NCBI GenBank assembly: GCA_002421565.1
Contig: DIKC01000068.1
Coordinates: 620 to 20,746, forward strand
Direction: 5' to 3'
DNA length: 20,127 bases
DNA from: Desulfobulbaceae bacterium UBA5628
GTDB taxonomy: Bacteria > Desulfobacterota > Desulfobulbia > Desulfobulbales > Desulfurivibrionaceae
The notes under the pieces are model-generated. The model was not told the DNA's origin. It searched no databases and worked only from the letters and a program-made list of their open reading frames with translations. Of this stretch, positions 1-8,874 are shown piece by piece (the stretch's first letter is position 1; each line of letters begins with the position of its first letter). Position numbers and translations under genes: made by a program.

Positions 1-860
1 ACGCCCAGGCCGAGAAAGTCGAGGCTGGTCAGGGCGAGGATGGCGCCGCTCATCCGGAAGGGAAGAAAGGTAATCACCGGGGTCATCCCGTTGGGCAGCA
101 AATGGCGGAACATGATCCGGATATTGCCCACCCCCAGCGCCTTGGCCGCCTTGACGTATTCCATGTTGCGGCCCTTGAGGAATTCGGCCCGCACATAGTC
201 GGAAAGCCCCATCCAGCCGAAGAGGGAGAGGAGAATCAGGAGGAGAATGGCGCTGGGCTTGAAAATGGCGGCAAAGATGATCAGCAGGTAAAGCTCCGGC
301 ATGGCGCTCCAGATTTCGATGAAGCGCTGCATGAAAAGATCGGTGCGGCCACCGAGATAGCCCTGAATCGCCCCGGCCATGATCCCCACCCCGGTGCCGA
401 TGATGGTCAGGGCGAGGCCGAAGAGGACCGAAAGGCGGAAGCCGTAGATCAGGCGGGCAAGCACGTCCCGGCCCCGGTCGTCGGTGCCGAGCAGGTTGGC
501 GCGGGAGGGCGGGGCCGGCACCGGCCGGTCCAGTTCCAGATTGATCGAGGCGTAGCTGTGGGGATTGGGTGGAAAGACGGCCCAGTTGTCGCCCTCGCTG
601 AGCTTGGCCCGGATGTAAGGGTCGCGGTAGTCGGCCTCGGTGGCGAAATCGCCGCCAAAGGTGGTTTCCGGGTAGCTCTGGAGGATGGGGAAATACCAGC
701 CGCCCTGGTAATTGACCACAAACGGCTTGTCGTTGCTGAGCAGTTCGGCCCCCAGGCAGAGGACAAAGATCACCGAAAAGATCAGCAGGCTCCAGTAGCC
801 CCGACGGTTGGCCTTGAAGCGGCGCCATCGCCGCCGCATGGGAGTGTTGCGGGAGGTCAT
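1..860 (-). CDS. yejE: Peptide ABC transporter permease YejE (3' end cut off by window edge)
   Basis: This is an inner-membrane permease of the Yej-type (oligopeptide/microcin C) ABC importer and pairs with YejB. I translated it directly. It starts at the ATG at 858-860, which overlaps the yejB stop (ATGA), and stays open to base 1, giving about 286 residues of an expected 340. The N-terminus has the family's RRGYWSL segment before the first membrane helix, then NDKPFVV and the GGWYFPIL periplasmic stretch. Next come the LGTDDRGRDVLAR motif, several hydrophobic helices and the EAA loop (AEFLKGRN...AAKALGV...HLLPN) that docks on the ATPase. It resembles E. coli YejE closely along its whole visible length. 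The missing C-terminus, and probably the yejF ATPase, lie beyond the left edge. Confidence 0.93.
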   Translation of the reverse strand, partial: MTSRNTPMRRRWRRFKANRRGYWSLLIFSVIFVLCLGAELLSNDKPFVVNYQGGWYFPILQSYPETTFGGDFATEADYRDPYIRAKLSEGDNWAVFPPNPHSYASINLELDRPVPAPPSRANLLGTDDRGRDVLARLIYGFRLSVLFGLALTIIGTGVGIMAGAIQGYLGGRTDLFMQRFIEIWSAMPELYLLIIFAAIFKPSAILLLILLSLFGWMGLSDYVRAEFLKGRNMEYVKAAKALGVGNIRIMFRHLLPNGMTPVITFLPFRMSGAILALTSLDFLGLG

Positions 861-1912
861 TTTAGTTCCATGTCTTCAAAGGTAATCCGGGGATCCACCA
901 CCACGTAGCTGAGATCGCTGAGCAGGCGGGAGATCAGGCCGATGATCGTAAAAAAGTACAAGGTGCCGAGGACTACCGGATAATCCCGGTTGATGATCGA
1001 TTCGTAGGCCAGAAGCCCCATGCCGTCCAGGGAGAAGATGGTCTCGATCAGCAGGCTGCCGGTGAAAAAGGCGGTGATGAAGGAGCCGGGAAAGCCGGTG
1101 ATGATCGGGATGATGGCGTTGCGGAAGACGTGGCGGTAGAGCACCCGCTGTTCGCCCGCCCCCTTGGCCCGGGCGGTGAGCACGTACTGCTTGCGGATTT
1201 CCTCAAGGAAGCTGTTTTTGGTCAGCATGGTCATTACCGCCAGGCTGCCCACCGCGCTGGCGGTCACCGGCAGGACCATGTGCCAGAGATAGTCGAGGAT
1301 TTTGCCGAGCAGGCTCAACTCCTGCCAGTGGTCGGAAACCAGGCCGCGAAGGGGAAAAATACTCCAGAAACTGCCGCCCCCGAAAAGGACGATCAGCAGG
1401 ATGGCAAGGACAAAACCGGGAATGGCGTAACCCACCAGGATGACGGTGCTGCTGACCACATCGAAGCGGGAGCCGTCATGGCGGGCCTTGGCGATCCCGA
1501 GGGGAATGCAGACCCCGTACACGATGAAAAAGGTCCACAGTCCCAAGGACATGGAAACCGGCAGCTTGGAGATCACCAGCCCGGCGACGCTGGTGTGATG
1601 GTAGTAGCTCTGGCCGAAATCAAAGACCAGATAGTTTTTCATCATGGTCAGGAAGCGTTCCGTCGCCGGTTTGTCAAAGCCGTAGAGCACCTTGAGCTGC
1701 TCCACCCGCTCCGGATCAAGTCCCTGGGCGCCCTGGTAGAGGCTGCCGGCCCGGCTGCTGACTTCGCCCGCCGCGCCGTGGCCTTCGATTTCGGCCAGCA
1801 GCCGCTCCACCGGCCCTCCCGGCACGAACTGGGTGACGGTAAAGGTGACCAGCATGATCCCGAAGAGGGTCGGAATCATCAGCAGTAAACGGCGGAGGAT
1901 ATAGGCGGCCAT
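857..1912 (-). CDS. yejB: Peptide ABC transporter permease YejB
   Basis: This is the partner inner-membrane permease of the Yej importer, 351 residues from the chosen start. I chose the ATG at 1910-1912, which overlaps the yejA stop as TAATG. It gives an MAAYILRRLLLMIPTLFG N-terminus, matching the MGAYLIRR start of E. coli YejB. A second in-frame ATG 12 bases upstream, inside yejA, is less likely. Visible family features are PGGPV near residue 35, YGFDKP, FDFGQS, the long helices around GYAIPGF, FPLRGLVSDHW, the EAA-loop segment TARAKGAGE...RHVFRNA, and the C-terminal DYPVVLGTLY and VDPRI. The gene overlaps yejA upstream and yejE downstream, so the permeases are probably made in balanced amounts by coupled translation. 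Confidence 0.95.
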   Translation of the reverse strand: MAAYILRRLLLMIPTLFGIMLVTFTVTQFVPGGPVERLLAEIEGHGAAGEVSSRAGSLYQGAQGLDPERVEQLKVLYGFDKPATERFLTMMKNYLVFDFGQSYYHHTSVAGLVISKLPVSMSLGLWTFFIVYGVCIPLGIAKARHDGSRFDVVSSTVILVGYAIPGFVLAILLIVLFGGGSFWSIFPLRGLVSDHWQELSLLGKILDYLWHMVLPVTASAVGSLAVMTMLTKNSFLEEIRKQYVLTARAKGAGEQRVLYRHVFRNAIIPIITGFPGSFITAFFTGSLLIETIFSLDGMGLLAYESIINRDYPVVLGTLYFFTIIGLISRLLSDLSYVVVDPRITFEDMELK

Positions 1913-3789
1913 TATTGCATCCACCAGGTCATCAGGACCTGGAACGGGTTGTAGTAAAGGGGCAGGATGTCCGGCCGGGCGAAACGGTTGCGAACGGTGA
2001 TCCGGTGGTGGTCAAGATACCAGTTCGGCACCACGTAATAACCGTACCAGAGCACCCGGTCAAGGGCCTTGGCGGCGGCGGTCAGTTCTTCCTGGGTCTG
2101 GGCGTAGATGATTTTTTCCACCAGATCGTCCACCGCCGGCTCTTGCAGGCCGATCAGGTTGCGGGAGCCGGGCCGCTCGGCGGCGGTGGAATGCCACAGA
2201 TCCCGCTGCTCGTTGCCCGGCGACTGGGACTGGCCGAAGACGGTCACCACCATGTCGAAATCGAAGTTGTTGAGCCGCCGCACGTAAAGGGCCTGGTCGA
2301 TGGTCCGGTAGCTGGCCTTGATCCCCAGGCGGGAGAGGTTTTCGGCATAGGGGGCCATTACCCGCTCAAAGGAGGTGGAGTTAAGGAGGATTTCAAATTC
2401 AAAGCGGCGGCCGTCGCGGTGGGTGAGCATACCCTCCTTGACCTGCCAGCCCGCCTCTTTCAGGAGCCTGGCGGCCTTGATCAGATTGGCCCGCCGGCTG
2501 TGGGGCGGTTCGGTGGAGAAGGGGGTGAGCGGCTGGTTGAAGACCTCGGCCGGCAATTGTTTCCGGAAGGGTTCGAGATAGCTCAGTTCCAGCCCTTGCG
2601 GGAGATCGCGGGCCGCCAGGTAGGAGTTGCTGAAATAGGAATCGCAGCGGCGGTACTGGTTGAAGAACATGGTCTGGTTGGTCCACTCGAAATCAAAGGC
2701 CAGGTTGAGGGCCTGACGCACCTTGCGATCCTGGAACAGGGAACGGCGGGTGTTGAAGACAAAGGCCTGCATCCCGGCGTTGTTCATGTGGGGCAGTTGC
2801 AGTTTCAGCAATTCGCCCTGGCGGAAGCGTTCTCCTTCCAGGTCGCGGGCCCACTGGCGGGCGATGTTGACCGCCATGAAGTCGAATTCGCCCGCCTTGA
2901 AGGCTTCGAGCGCCACGATCTGATCCTTGAAATACTTGAAGGTGATGGTCTCGAAATTGAACATCCCCTGCCGGACGCCCAGTTCCTTACCCCAGTAGTC
3001 GGGATTGCGGCGGTAGGTGATGGTCTTGCCGGGGGCGAAACTTTCCACCAGATAGGGGCCGGAGCCCACCGGCGGGGTAAGGCCGTCGCTGTTAAAAGGG
3101 TGGGCGTCGTAGAATTTCCGCGAAAGCACCGGCATCTGGGCCGCGATCAGGTGAAGCTCCCGGTTGGGGCGGGCAAAATGGAAACGAATCCGGTGCGGCC
3201 CCAGCACCTCGGCCCGGCTGATATCGTGGAAATAATGCTGATAAAAGGGATGGGCCTGATTGCCCTTGAAGGTTTCCAGGGAAAAGCGGACATCCTCGGC
3301 GGTGACCGGGCTGTGGTCACTGAAACGGGCCTCGGGTCGGAGATTGAAGGTGATCGAGAGGCGGTCTTCGGCCAACTCGAAGCTTTCGGCCAGCAGGCCG
3401 TAGGCGGCAAAGGGCTCGTCCAGGCTGGGGGCGGCCAGGGATTCAAAGATCAGCTCGCTCATCTCTTCCGGGGCAGTGCCCTTGAGGGTGAAGGGGTTCA
3501 TCTTGTCAAAGCCGCCCAAGGCGTGGAGGAGCAGGTTGCCGCCCGGCCGGGCCGCTGCCGAGGCATAGGCGAAGCGTTTGAAATCGGCCGGGTACTTGAG
3601 CTTGCCGTCAATGCTGATCCCGTGGGCGGCTGTTGCCGGTTTCTCGGTTACGGCTGCCGCGGGGGCGGTCTTTTCCGCCGGTTGGCCGGCGCCAAGGCTT
3701 AATCCGGGAAATCGACAGACCAGCAGCAGGATCAGGATGGGCAACAGGAGATGGCGGCCTGATGTCGGCCGGGAGTAACGGCTTTTCAT
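1912..3789 (-). CDS. yejA: Periplasmic peptide-binding protein YejA (SBP family 5)
   Basis: This is the solute-binding component of the Yej importer, 625 residues, close to E. coli YejA (about 600). It has a basic N-terminus and a hydrophobic core (residues about 12-32, LLLPILILLL) ending near SLGAG, a typical Sec signal peptide. A short Ala/Pro/Lys-rich linker follows, then the family 5 binding domain. Features include the DKMNPFTLKG segment, the LAESFELAED...FNLRPEARFSDHSPVTAEDV core motif, YRRNPDYWG, and a C-terminal PNWYLDHHRI/YNPFQ region. The protein should bind peptides in the periplasm and deliver them to YejBE. Its ATG overlaps the stop of the upstream HD/GAF gene (ATGA, 3786-3789), an unusual coupling for a transporter. 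The specific ligand cannot be read from the sequence. Confidence 0.94.
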   Translation of the reverse strand: MKSRYSRPTSGRHLLLPILILLLVCRFPGLSLGAGQPAEKTAPAAAVTEKPATAAHGISIDGKLKYPADFKRFAYASAAARPGGNLLLHALGGFDKMNPFTLKGTAPEEMSELIFESLAAPSLDEPFAAYGLLAESFELAEDRLSITFNLRPEARFSDHSPVTAEDVRFSLETFKGNQAHPFYQHYFHDISRAEVLGPHRIRFHFARPNRELHLIAAQMPVLSRKFYDAHPFNSDGLTPPVGSGPYLVESFAPGKTITYRRNPDYWGKELGVRQGMFNFETITFKYFKDQIVALEAFKAGEFDFMAVNIARQWARDLEGERFRQGELLKLQLPHMNNAGMQAFVFNTRRSLFQDRKVRQALNLAFDFEWTNQTMFFNQYRRCDSYFSNSYLAARDLPQGLELSYLEPFRKQLPAEVFNQPLTPFSTEPPHSRRANLIKAARLLKEAGWQVKEGMLTHRDGRRFEFEILLNSTSFERVMAPYAENLSRLGIKASYRTIDQALYVRRLNNFDFDMVVTVFGQSQSPGNEQRDLWHSTAAERPGSRNLIGLQEPAVDDLVEKIIYAQTQEELTAAAKALDRVLWYGYYVVPNWYLDHHRITVRNRFARPDILPLYYNPFQVLMTWWMQ

Positions 3790-5456
3790 GAGCAGGTTTG
3801 ATGCTGTTGGCAGGTAATGGCGGTCATGGCGGTGGAAACCAGATTCGCGAGCATGGTCAGCAGTTGCAGATCATGTTCGCTGAAGGTGTCGGCGCTTTTG
3901 TTGATCGCCTCGATTACCCCGATGCAATGGCCGTTGACGAACAGGGGCACCGCCAGCAGGGAGCGGGTGGTGAAGTTGAACTGATGATCAATGGCCTGGT
4001 CGAAGCGGCTGTCGGTGAGGACGTTGGTGGCCAGGGCCGGCTTGCGGTTGCGGAAAACCCATCCGGCCAGGCCCTTGTCAACCGCCACCGTCTGGCCCAG
4101 CAGGCTTTTCTGGCGGGGGCCGGTGGGCAACGCGATCAGCATTTCATTGGAATCCGCTTGGGCCAGCAGAATGGAGCTTGCTTCGCAGTCCAGGAGCCGG
4201 TTGATATTTTCCATGATCAGCCCCAGCAGCCAGGGGCCTTTGCAAAGATGCTGCAAGAGTACCGCGATCCGGAGCAGATTGCGCAGTTCATCGGCGTTTA
4301 AAGCGGCGAGCAGTTCATCGGGAAGGGCTTGCTGGAGCAGGCCCTGGGCCAGGGCGTCGGGGCGCACCGCCTGCATTTCCAGGAGGATGTCGCCGAGGTT
4401 GTCGCCGGTGGCCTGGAAGGTCATCCATTTGAGAAGGGCGTTTTTGATCGCCCGTATTTCCGCATCCCCGTTTTCGGCAGGGTTTTTCTTTTTTCCCTGC
4501 CGACTCAGGGCGCCGGCCAGTTGCCGGTCGCTGATCAGCCCCAATCCCTTGAGGACGTCGCCCAGGCGGCGCCACTGGGTCTGCACCCCCAGCAGGTGGC
4601 TGGAGAGATTGGCGGCAATGTTTTCGTGGTAGGGATTGCGATTTTCTCCGAAATAAACCCCCAGGTATTGGTCCATGTGGCCGTATTTGACCAGCCGGGG
4701 GGCCACGAATTTCTCGTAAAAATCGATCACCCCTTCCCGGATCTGGAGCGCCGAACGGAAGACCGGGCCATTGTCCGCCAGCCGGGCCTGATCGGTACGC
4801 TCGTACATTTCCTGGAATTCGGAGAAAAGATCGTCGAGCTTGAGGAGATAGCGATTGTCGGCAAACTGGGCCACCAGGTCGGCGGTGGGGATGATCCGGG
4901 CGGTGATCGTTTCCGCCTGGTCGTGCACCAGATCGGCCAGTTCCGGCTCCTGGCGGTAGTCGGTAAGGGAGATCATGGCCGGCACCAGTTCCTGGGCCCG
5001 TTTGGGCCAGCGGGCCCGGCGCAGGTAAGCGGCGGCCAGTTTCATCCCGCGCTGGACATGGGTGACGGTGAATTTGCCGCCATGCCCGTCATGGTCGCCT
5101 TTGTCCTTGATATATCCGGAATCATGGAAAAAACCGGCAGCTACCGCGGCGCAGAAAAGATCTTCCGAGAGTTTTTGTTCGGGATGGGCGCGGTTCCAGC
5201 CCGCCGCCATCCGGGCCACGGTCAGGGCCGCGTCCAGGGCATGGCCAAAGTCGTGATAGGAGACTTCGCACGCCTCATGGCTGGGCCAGCGGCCCTGGTA
5301 AAGGTCGGCCACTTCCTGGATCAGCTTCCGCAAGCGGGGCGCGATCCGGCCGTACTCTTCCTTGGCCACGCTTCGGAGGGCGTTAATCCCGGCTTCGTGG
5401 TCGGCCAGGAGGGAGTGGCCGGCGGTTTTGTCGGATGATTTTTTTCTTGTCGCCAT
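3786..5456 (-). CDS. HD/PDEase-like domain + MshEN-like repeats + GAF domain protein
   Basis: This is a 556-residue soluble protein with no signal peptide or membrane helix. Residues about 55-200 look like an HD/PDEase metal-dependent phosphohydrolase. They include YHDFGHA (67-73), which recalls the HNxxHA signature of class I cyclic-nucleotide phosphodiesterases, the HD pair at 111-112 in FFHDSGY, His134 and Asp193, so a complete set of likely metal ligands. Residues 297-320 and 353-376 resemble MshEN-type 24-residue repeats (see finding). Residues about 395-550 form a GAF domain (EASSILLA, DKGLAGWVF, RSLLAVPL, GVIEAINK). It is the first gene of the yej operon and its stop overlaps the yejA start. 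A role in nucleotide second-messenger sensing or hydrolysis is likely. The substrate, and the link to peptide uptake, are inference. The ribosome binding site is weak. Confidence 0.85.
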   Translation of the reverse strand: MATRKKSSDKTAGHSLLADHEAGINALRSVAKEEYGRIAPRLRKLIQEVADLYQGRWPSHEACEVSYHDFGHALDAALTVARMAAGWNRAHPEQKLSEDLFCAAVAAGFFHDSGYIKDKGDHDGHGGKFTVTHVQRGMKLAAAYLRRARWPKRAQELVPAMISLTDYRQEPELADLVHDQAETITARIIPTADLVAQFADNRYLLKLDDLFSEFQEMYERTDQARLADNGPVFRSALQIREGVIDFYEKFVAPRLVKYGHMDQYLGVYFGENRNPYHENIAANLSSHLLGVQTQWRRLGDVLKGLGLISDRQLAGALSRQGKKKNPAENGDAEIRAIKNALLKWMTFQATGDNLGDILLEMQAVRPDALAQGLLQQALPDELLAALNADELRNLLRIAVLLQHLCKGPWLLGLIMENINRLLDCEASSILLAQADSNEMLIALPTGPRQKSLLGQTVAVDKGLAGWVFRNRKPALATNVLTDSRFDQAIDHQFNFTTRSLLAVPLFVNGHCIGVIEAINKSADTFSEHDLQLLTMLANLVSTAMTAITCQQHQTCS

Positions 5457-5513
5457 TTCGTGGTTGGCCTGGTTTTTCTGAAGCAGGGAGCCAGCATGAT
5501 TGATATTCGATTC

Positions 5514-5542
5514 ATGTTAATTGGTCACGGAAAAATGGTCAA
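5514..5542 (-). promoter_or_regulatory. Putative sigma70-type promoter for the HD/GAF-yejABE operon
   Basis: Read on the minus strand, TTGACC (5542-5537) is followed by a 17-base spacer and TAACAT (5519-5514). The -35 matches consensus at 5 of 6 positions and the -10 at 4 of 6, with ideal spacing. It lies about 50 bases upstream of the HD/GAF start codon in the 186-base divergent intergenic region. The call is by motif only. Confidence 0.45.
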
Positions 5543-5572
5543 TCTGAATGTGGGGAAAGCCTTACATTTGCC

Positions 5573-5600
5573 TTGCCAATCCCGTTTCTTGTGGTAAAAG
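5573..5600 (+). promoter_or_regulatory. Putative sigma70-type promoter for leuCD
   Basis: TTGCCA (5573-5578, 5 of 6 matches) and TAAAAG (5595-5600, 4 of 6) are separated by 16 bases. This would place the transcription start about 35 bases before the leuC ATG. A strong Shine-Dalgarno GGAGG sits at 5629-5633, nine bases before the ATG. I found no leucine-rich leader peptide or attenuator in the short untranslated region. Confidence 0.35.
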
Positions 5601-5642
5601 AGGGGCTTGTGAAAAGTCCATCAATTTTGGAGGCAGTCAGGC

Positions 5643-6926
<1,284 letters not shown>

Positions 6927-6940
6927 AAGGAGCGATCGCG

Positions 6941-7456
6941 ATGAAGGAATTCGGCGGCAAGGTTCTTTTTCTCGACCGGAGCGACATCAATACCGACGAG
7001 ATCATCCCGGCCAAATATCTCACCGAAAACACCAAAATGGCCCTCCAGCCCTTTATCCTGGAAGACCTCAAGCTGGGCGGTTTCGATCCGGCCCGCGACG
7101 TGGCGGGCAAGGGGGTGGTGGTCAGCCGGGCCAACTTCGGCTGCGGCTCCTCCCGCGAACACGCGGTCTGGGTCTTTGAGGTCAACGAGATCAACACCGT
7201 GATCGCCGAGAGCTTTGCCCGTATTTTCCGCCAGAATATGCATAACTGCGGGATGCTGGCCATCGAACTGCCGGCCGCTGACCTGGATCGGTTGTTCGGG
7301 CTGGGCGGCGAGGTGGAGATCGCGGTGGATCTGGCCGCCGGCCGGATCAAGGCCAAGGGCGAGCGGGAGGCGGAATTTTCCTTTACCTTGAATGAGTTTG
7401 ACCGGCAACTGGTCGAGGCCGGCGGCTGGCTGGCTTATGCCGATAAAAAGTATTGA
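6941..7456 (+). CDS. leuD: 3-isopropylmalate dehydratase small subunit (aconitase/HACN family)
   Basis: This is the swivel-domain partner of the upstream large subunit, 171 residues, the short one-domain form. Key features are the N-terminal INTDEIIPAKYL motif, the substrate-recognition loop (YLTE at about 26-29), and the NFGCGSSREHA signature at about 65-75. The latter is followed by AESFARIFRQNMHNCGM. An AAGGAG ribosome binding site lies eight bases before the ATG. The stop codon overlaps the TTG start of the next gene, so leuC, leuD and the methyltransferase gene are probably one transcript. As for leuC, isopropylmalate is the most likely substrate but a related 2-hydroxyacid is possible. 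Confidence 0.87.
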   Translation: MKEFGGKVLFLDRSDINTDEIIPAKYLTENTKMALQPFILEDLKLGGFDPARDVAGKGVVVSRANFGCGSSREHAVWVFEVNEINTVIAESFARIFRQNMHNCGMLAIELPAADLDRLFGLGGEVEIAVDLAAGRIKAKGEREAEFSFTLNEFDRQLVEAGGWLAYADKKY

Positions 7457-8793
7457 TCCTTCGGATTGAAAAGATCGTGGCCGGCGGCTTGGGCTTGGGC
7501 CGGGCCGACGACGGCCGGGTGGTGCTGGTTCCCGGGGAGCTGCCCGGCGAAACGGCGCGGGTGGCGCTGAAGCGCAGTCACCGGCAGTATCTGGAAGCGG
7601 AATTGAGGGAAGTGCTGGAACCCTCGCCGGAGCGGCGGTCGCCGCCCTGCCCATATGCCGCCCGTTGCGGCGGTTGCGATCTCCAGTATGCCGTCTATCC
7701 GGCCCAGCTTTCCATCAAGCAGACCCTGCTTGAGGAGTTGCTGACCCGCGGCCATCTGGCCGCGAAAATTCTGCCCCTTCTCGCCCCGCCCTTATCTTCC
7801 CCCCTTGAGTTTGGTTATCGCCAGCGGATTCGTTTGCAGGTAGTGGATGGCCGGGTCGGTTTTTTTCAGGCCCGGTCCCGGCAACTGGAGCCGGTGAGCG
7901 CCTGTCTCCTGGCCCGGCCGGAAATAAATCGCGGCTGGGCCGCCTTTGTCGCCCATCCGGCCTGGCCGATCCTGGCCCGCGCCGCCATTGCCCTGGAATT
8001 TGCCTGTAATCCGGAAGACGGCCGACTGGTGGTGTTGCTGACCCTCTCTCGGCCGGTGCGGCCGGCCCAACGGCAGGCGGCCCATCAGCTTTGTCTGGCC
8101 TTGCCGGAAATTCAGGGGATCGGTTTCCGAGCCGAAGGTCGGCAGGACGGGCCGTTTATCAGCCGTGATTCCGGCCCCAACGGCCGCAACAGCCCGGATG
8201 ATCTGCTGATTCATCTCCCGCTGCCGCCGGAAATCGCCGGCCGCCCCCTGCGGCTGGGAGTGGAGCCGGGCGGCTTCAGCCAGGTCAACGAGGCCCAGAA
8301 CCGCAATCTGCTGGGGCTGCTCCTGGCCTGGTTGCATCCCCAGGGGCAGGAAATCGTGGCCGACCTTTACTGCGGCATGGGCAATTTTTCCCTCCCCCTG
8401 GCCCTGCGGGTGCGGGAGGTGTACGGGGTGGATATTCAGGCCGCCGCTATTCGCCGGGCCAGGGAAAATGCCGCCGCCAACCGGATCGATAATTGCCGTT
8501 TTCAGCGCCTGGGGGCGGCGGCCGGAGCCGAAGAACTGCTTGGCTCGGGAGTCAGGCCGGATATTGTTCTCCTTGATCCGCCTCGCGGCGGTTGCCGGGA
8601 GGTGCTTGCTGCTTTGGGACGCCTGGTTCCGGAGCGGATCGTGCTGATTTCCTGCGATCCCGCCACCCTGGCCCGCGATCTGGCCGGTCTGGAGGAACAT
8701 GGCTATCGCTGTCAAGCGATGCAACTGGTTGACATGTTTCCCCAAACCCATCATCTGGAAACCATTGCCCTGCTCCGCAAGGGATGTGGGTGA
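7453..8793 (+). CDS. 23S rRNA (uracil-5-)-methyltransferase, RlmD/RumA type with Fe-S cluster
   Basis: This SAM-dependent enzyme makes 5-methyluridine, most likely in 23S rRNA. It has 446 residues. An N-terminal TRAM domain (residues 2-55) precedes a cysteine set typical of RumA [4Fe-4S] proteins: Cys66, Cys72, Cys75 and Cys151. The Rossmann methyltransferase domain has ADLYCGMGNFSLPLAL (303-318), LLDPPRGG (373-380), catalytic Cys401 in ISCDPATLARDL, and the DMFPQTHHLE motif with the likely general base Glu436. The start is a TTG (7453-7455) overlapping the leuD stop by TTGA. The TRAM domain begins immediately after it, so I see no better start. RlmD, RlmC and RlmCD specificities cannot be separated here; a tRNA target (TrmA) is less likely given the Fe-S cysteines. 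Confidence 0.87.
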   Translation: MILRIEKIVAGGLGLGRADDGRVVLVPGELPGETARVALKRSHRQYLEAELREVLEPSPERRSPPCPYAARCGGCDLQYAVYPAQLSIKQTLLEELLTRGHLAAKILPLLAPPLSSPLEFGYRQRIRLQVVDGRVGFFQARSRQLEPVSACLLARPEINRGWAAFVAHPAWPILARAAIALEFACNPEDGRLVVLLTLSRPVRPAQRQAAHQLCLALPEIQGIGFRAEGRQDGPFISRDSGPNGRNSPDDLLIHLPLPPEIAGRPLRLGVEPGGFSQVNEAQNRNLLGLLLAWLHPQGQEIVADLYCGMGNFSLPLALRVREVYGVDIQAAAIRRARENAAANRIDNCRFQRLGAAAGAEELLGSGVRPDIVLLDPPRGGCREVLAALGRLVPERIVLISCDPATLARDLAGLEEHGYRCQAMQLVDMFPQTHHLETIALLRKGCG

Positions 8794-8813
8794 CAAAAAA
8801 ATGACAAAACAGT

Positions 8814-8842
8814 TTGCAATGGTTATTTTCTGGTTTAAGAAT
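8814..8842 (+). promoter_or_regulatory. Weak putative promoter for the rubredoxin gene
   Basis: TTGCAA (8814-8819) and AAGAAT (8837-8842) are 17 bases apart, each matching consensus at 4 of 6 positions. They lie in the AT-rich 81-base gap before the rubredoxin gene. Just upstream is a direct repeat of TGACAAAA (8791 and 8802). The evidence is motif and composition only. Confidence 0.25.
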
Positions 8843-8874
8843 CTCTCGCAAAATAAAAACAAGAGGTGACTAAA

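Noticed and set aside
1915-3702. Long open frame of 595 codons on the plus strand opposite yejA
   Set aside because: It mirrors yejA codons in a GC-rich gene, has no recognisable domain, and yejA matches a known family along its whole length.
4329-5438. Plus-strand open frame of 369 codons opposite the HD/GAF gene
   Set aside because: The minus-strand protein has conserved HD and GAF motifs; the opposite frame is low-complexity in Gly/Pro/His and looks like a shadow.
5457-5642. RNA gene or riboswitch in the longest intergenic region
   Set aside because: I see only two divergent promoter-like elements and ribosome binding sites; no stable long stem or known riboswitch core is apparent.
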